From Spirochaetia bacterium UBA5763 (GTDB taxonomy: Bacteria > Spirochaetota > UBA4802 > UBA5550), in NCBI GenBank assembly GCA_002418835.1, contig DIEX01000030.1, positions 1 through 64,000 on the forward strand: a stretch of 64,000 nucleotides of DNA, read 5' to 3'. The notes under the pieces are model-generated. The model did not search any database and was not told the origin of the DNA. It saw only the letters and a program-made list of their open reading frames with translations. The translations under genes and the position numbers were made by a program. Below, in pieces: positions 62,416-64,000 of the stretch. The first letter of the stretch is position 1, and each line of letters starts with the position of its first letter.

Positions 62416-62457
62416 TCAATCCCTGAGCAGGAACATCTCTCTAACAAAATCCAGCAT
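62416..62457 (-). CDS. Possible 13-aa leader peptide (MLDFVREMFLLRD)
   Basis: A 14-codon frame including its stop, with AAAGGAG about 6 bases before the ATG. It lies 190 bp upstream of the RNHCP-rsgA pair on the same strand. No attenuator-type hairpin is obvious downstream, only AT-rich DNA. It could be a leader peptide, a small protein or chance. The rest of 62226-62620 shows no gene. Confidence 0.3.
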   Translation of the reverse strand: MLDFVREMFLLRD

Positions 62458-62620
62458 AAAAACTCCTTTTAAATTGAATTAAGTAACAAGTGTAGAAAAA
62501 GGTTCAAAATGTCAATAAATATAGTAAGTTACCTGCCATTTTATCATTACCGCGTTAAAACAGGTAAAAAAAATACCCCTTTTATCTTGATTTTTTAAAG
62601 ACTCAAAGCATCATGTAACC

Positions 62621-63931
62621 ATGTTTAAAAAAAATCAGAAAAACATAATCCTGGACAGCATTGCAGACGGAGTATTCACAGTCGGCATGGACTTCAGGAT
62701 TACATCAATAAACAGGGCTGCTGCTGAAATTCTCGGTATAGAAGAAGAGGAAGCCATAGGCAAACTCTGTTTTGAAATCTTCCACACCAGCATCTGCGAA
62801 CACTCCTGTGCCCTGAAAGAGACAATGAGCACAGGGAGAAACATAATAAACAAAACAGTATATGTAGTAAACTCAAACGGTGAAAAAGTCCCCATCACAG
62901 TCAGCACTGCCCTGCTGAGGGATGAAAAGGGTGAAATAATCGGCGGGGTGGAAACCTTCCGCGATATATCAACACTTGAAGCCCTGAGAAAAGAGATTGA
63001 ATCAGGATACACCCTTGAGGATATTGTAAGCAGAAGCAGGCACTTCAAGGAGCTCTTCGCGATAATGCCGGACATTGCCATAAGCGACAGCACTGTTCTT
63101 ATTGAAGGGGCAAGCGGCACAGGTAAGGAGCTTGTGGCGCGCGGAATCCACAACCTGAGCAGCAGAAAGGGTAAGCCCCTTGTGGCTATAAACTGCGCGG
63201 CAGTTCCGGATAACCTTCTGGAATCAGAACTATTCGGGTACAGGGCCGGAGCTTTCACCGATGCAAGAAAGGATAAACCGGGGAAGATAACCCTGGCTGA
63301 AAAGGGGACACTCTTCCTTGATGAAATCGGAGAAGTTTCCCCTGCTATCCAGGCAAAGCTCCTCCGCTTTATACAGGAGAGGGAATATGAACCTCTTGGC
63401 GGCACACATCCGCTCAAGGCTGATATAAGAATAATTGCTGCAACAAACAAAAATCTCATCCATGAAGTCAAAAACGGAAATTTCAGAGAGGATCTCTATT
63501 ACAGAATAAATGTAATCAATGTAAAACTCCCCACCCTCTCCGCAAGAAGAGAGGATATTCCTCTGCTTATTAATCATTTTATCAAAAAATTCAACAATCT
63601 TAAAGGGAGAAATATCGAAGGTGTCACTGACGAGGTAATGAACCTCCTGATGGATTACGGATTTCCGGGGAACGTAAGAGAGCTTGAAAACATAATTGAA
63701 CACGCATTTGTTCTGTGCCGCGATGTTTATATAGGGATAAACCATCTCCCTCACCATCTGCGAACTGCCGAAGCAATCCTGGACGAAAACCTTACACTTG
63801 ATGAGATTGAAAGAATTTATATTCAGCGCGCTCTTGATAAATTTAACGGAAACCGTTCTAAAGCTGCTGAATCATTGGGTATAGATCCCTCCACTTTATG
63901 GAGAAAAATGAAAAAGTTTACTCTCGATTGA
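62621..63931 (+). CDS. Sigma-54-dependent PAS transcriptional activator
   Basis: 436 aa. A PAS domain (about 8-118) contains a cysteine motif ICEHSC (Cys59, Cys63), then a linker and an AAA+ domain with Walker A GASGTGKE (163-170), GAFTDA (210-215, the sigma-54-contacting loop, usually GAFTGA), Walker B LFLDEIGE and R-finger region NVRELENIIEHA. A Fis-type helix-turn-helix (NGNRSKAAESLGIDPSTLWRK, quoted to its core) closes the protein. It activates sigma-54 promoters; PAS cysteines could sense redox state or metal. No partner kinase domain; it may control the nif promoter at 53171, but that is inference. The ribosome site is weak. Confidence 0.93.
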   Translation: MFKKNQKNIILDSIADGVFTVGMDFRITSINRAAAEILGIEEEEAIGKLCFEIFHTSICEHSCALKETMSTGRNIINKTVYVVNSNGEKVPITVSTALLRDEKGEIIGGVETFRDISTLEALRKEIESGYTLEDIVSRSRHFKELFAIMPDIAISDSTVLIEGASGTGKELVARGIHNLSSRKGKPLVAINCAAVPDNLLESELFGYRAGAFTDARKDKPGKITLAEKGTLFLDEIGEVSPAIQAKLLRFIQEREYEPLGGTHPLKADIRIIAATNKNLIHEVKNGNFREDLYYRINVINVKLPTLSARREDIPLLINHFIKKFNNLKGRNIEGVTDEVMNLLMDYGFPGNVRELENIIEHAFVLCRDVYIGINHLPHHLRTAEAILDENLTLDEIERIYIQRALDKFNGNRSKAAESLGIDPSTLWRKMKKFTLD

Positions 63932-64000
63932 AATTGTATTGATGATTTACATGGATTGGAATTTTATGTCACACGTCAATATATGTAGTATTTTTGATAC

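Noticed and set aside
62529..62543. Second sigma-54-like element (TGGCAGGTAACTTAC, minus strand)
   Set aside because: The -12 element has AC where GC is required, so it is not a convincing promoter.
1..64000. CRISPR arrays, rRNA genes, integrases or transposases
   Set aside because: I saw no regularly spaced direct repeats, no rRNA-like stretch and no DDE or tyrosine recombinase gene in the window.

Overview
The window is a chromosomal segment of a moderately AT-rich, Gram-negative (diderm) bacterium that is motile or at least chemotactic and very probably anaerobic. Support for this: an outer-membrane-barrel-like protein, a lipoprotein and an RND pump; a full Che adaptation operon; and a molybdenum nitrogenase operon of the anaerobe type, with nifI1-nifI2 between nifH and nifD, NifD/NifK lengths like those of clostridia, and a NifB-NifX fusion. 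I lean towards Spirochaetota or a neighbouring diderm phylum, but no rRNA or ribosomal protein is present to settle it and my confidence in the phylum is low.

Layout. 1-8.5 kb: tRNA-Leu(GAG) with terminator, Lon protease, and a GldA/F/G-like ABC-2 operon with a DUF4340 protein, then a flavin reductase. 8.8-9.5 kb: an MNT/HEPN toxin-antitoxin-type pair. 9.5-20.2 kb (minus strand): a WalJ-like hydrolase follows a tightly coupled six-gene signalling operon. In transcription order this encodes a membrane TPR-like protein, a Ser/Thr kinase with three TM segments and six MORN repeats, a zinc-ribbon protein, a 1138-aa protein with four tandem CbxX-type AAA+ modules, a zinc-ribbon/FHA protein and a PP2C phosphatase. 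20.8-23.9 kb (plus strand): a TraG/VirD4-like ATPase without its membrane anchor, a long perfect palindrome, a phage-like small protein and a 57-aa orphan. The kinase/AAA/FHA/PP2C operon, possibly with the divergent TraG-like ATPase, is the best candidate here for an undescribed system.

24-30.8 kb: class III nucleotidyl cyclase, DUF305 protein, PilZ protein, ADP-forming acyl-CoA synthetase, Cache chemoreceptor and a second flavin reductase. 31-38 kb: chemotaxis operon STAS-cheA-mcp-cheW-cheR-cheD-cheB, with no cheY. 38.4-40.7 kb: small genes (lipoprotein, double DUF1508, membrane-tail protein, GNAT).

40.2-53.2 kb (minus strand): nif operon nifH-nifI1-nifI2-nifD-nifK-nifE-nifN-nifB-fdx-modB-modC-(HEPN-like)-leuA/nifV-GNAT, behind a well-formed sigma-54 promoter at 53171-53186. 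Catalytic subunits, cofactor scaffold, the NifB radical-SAM step, molybdate uptake (without modA), PII-type switch-off and a probable homocitrate source are co-transcribed. nifU, nifS and a recognisable nifA are absent from the window.

53.6-64 kb: alpha/beta hydrolase, RND transporter with an upstream outer-membrane-barrel protein, a PAS-PAS hybrid histidine kinase, the ribosome-assembly GTPase RsgA with an RNHCP zinc protein, and a PAS sigma-54 activator. Intergenic regions carry a family of TGTCAT...ATGACA inverted repeats (2819, 7776, 8677, 30804). Functional assignments come from motifs and context read by eye; no database search was run.
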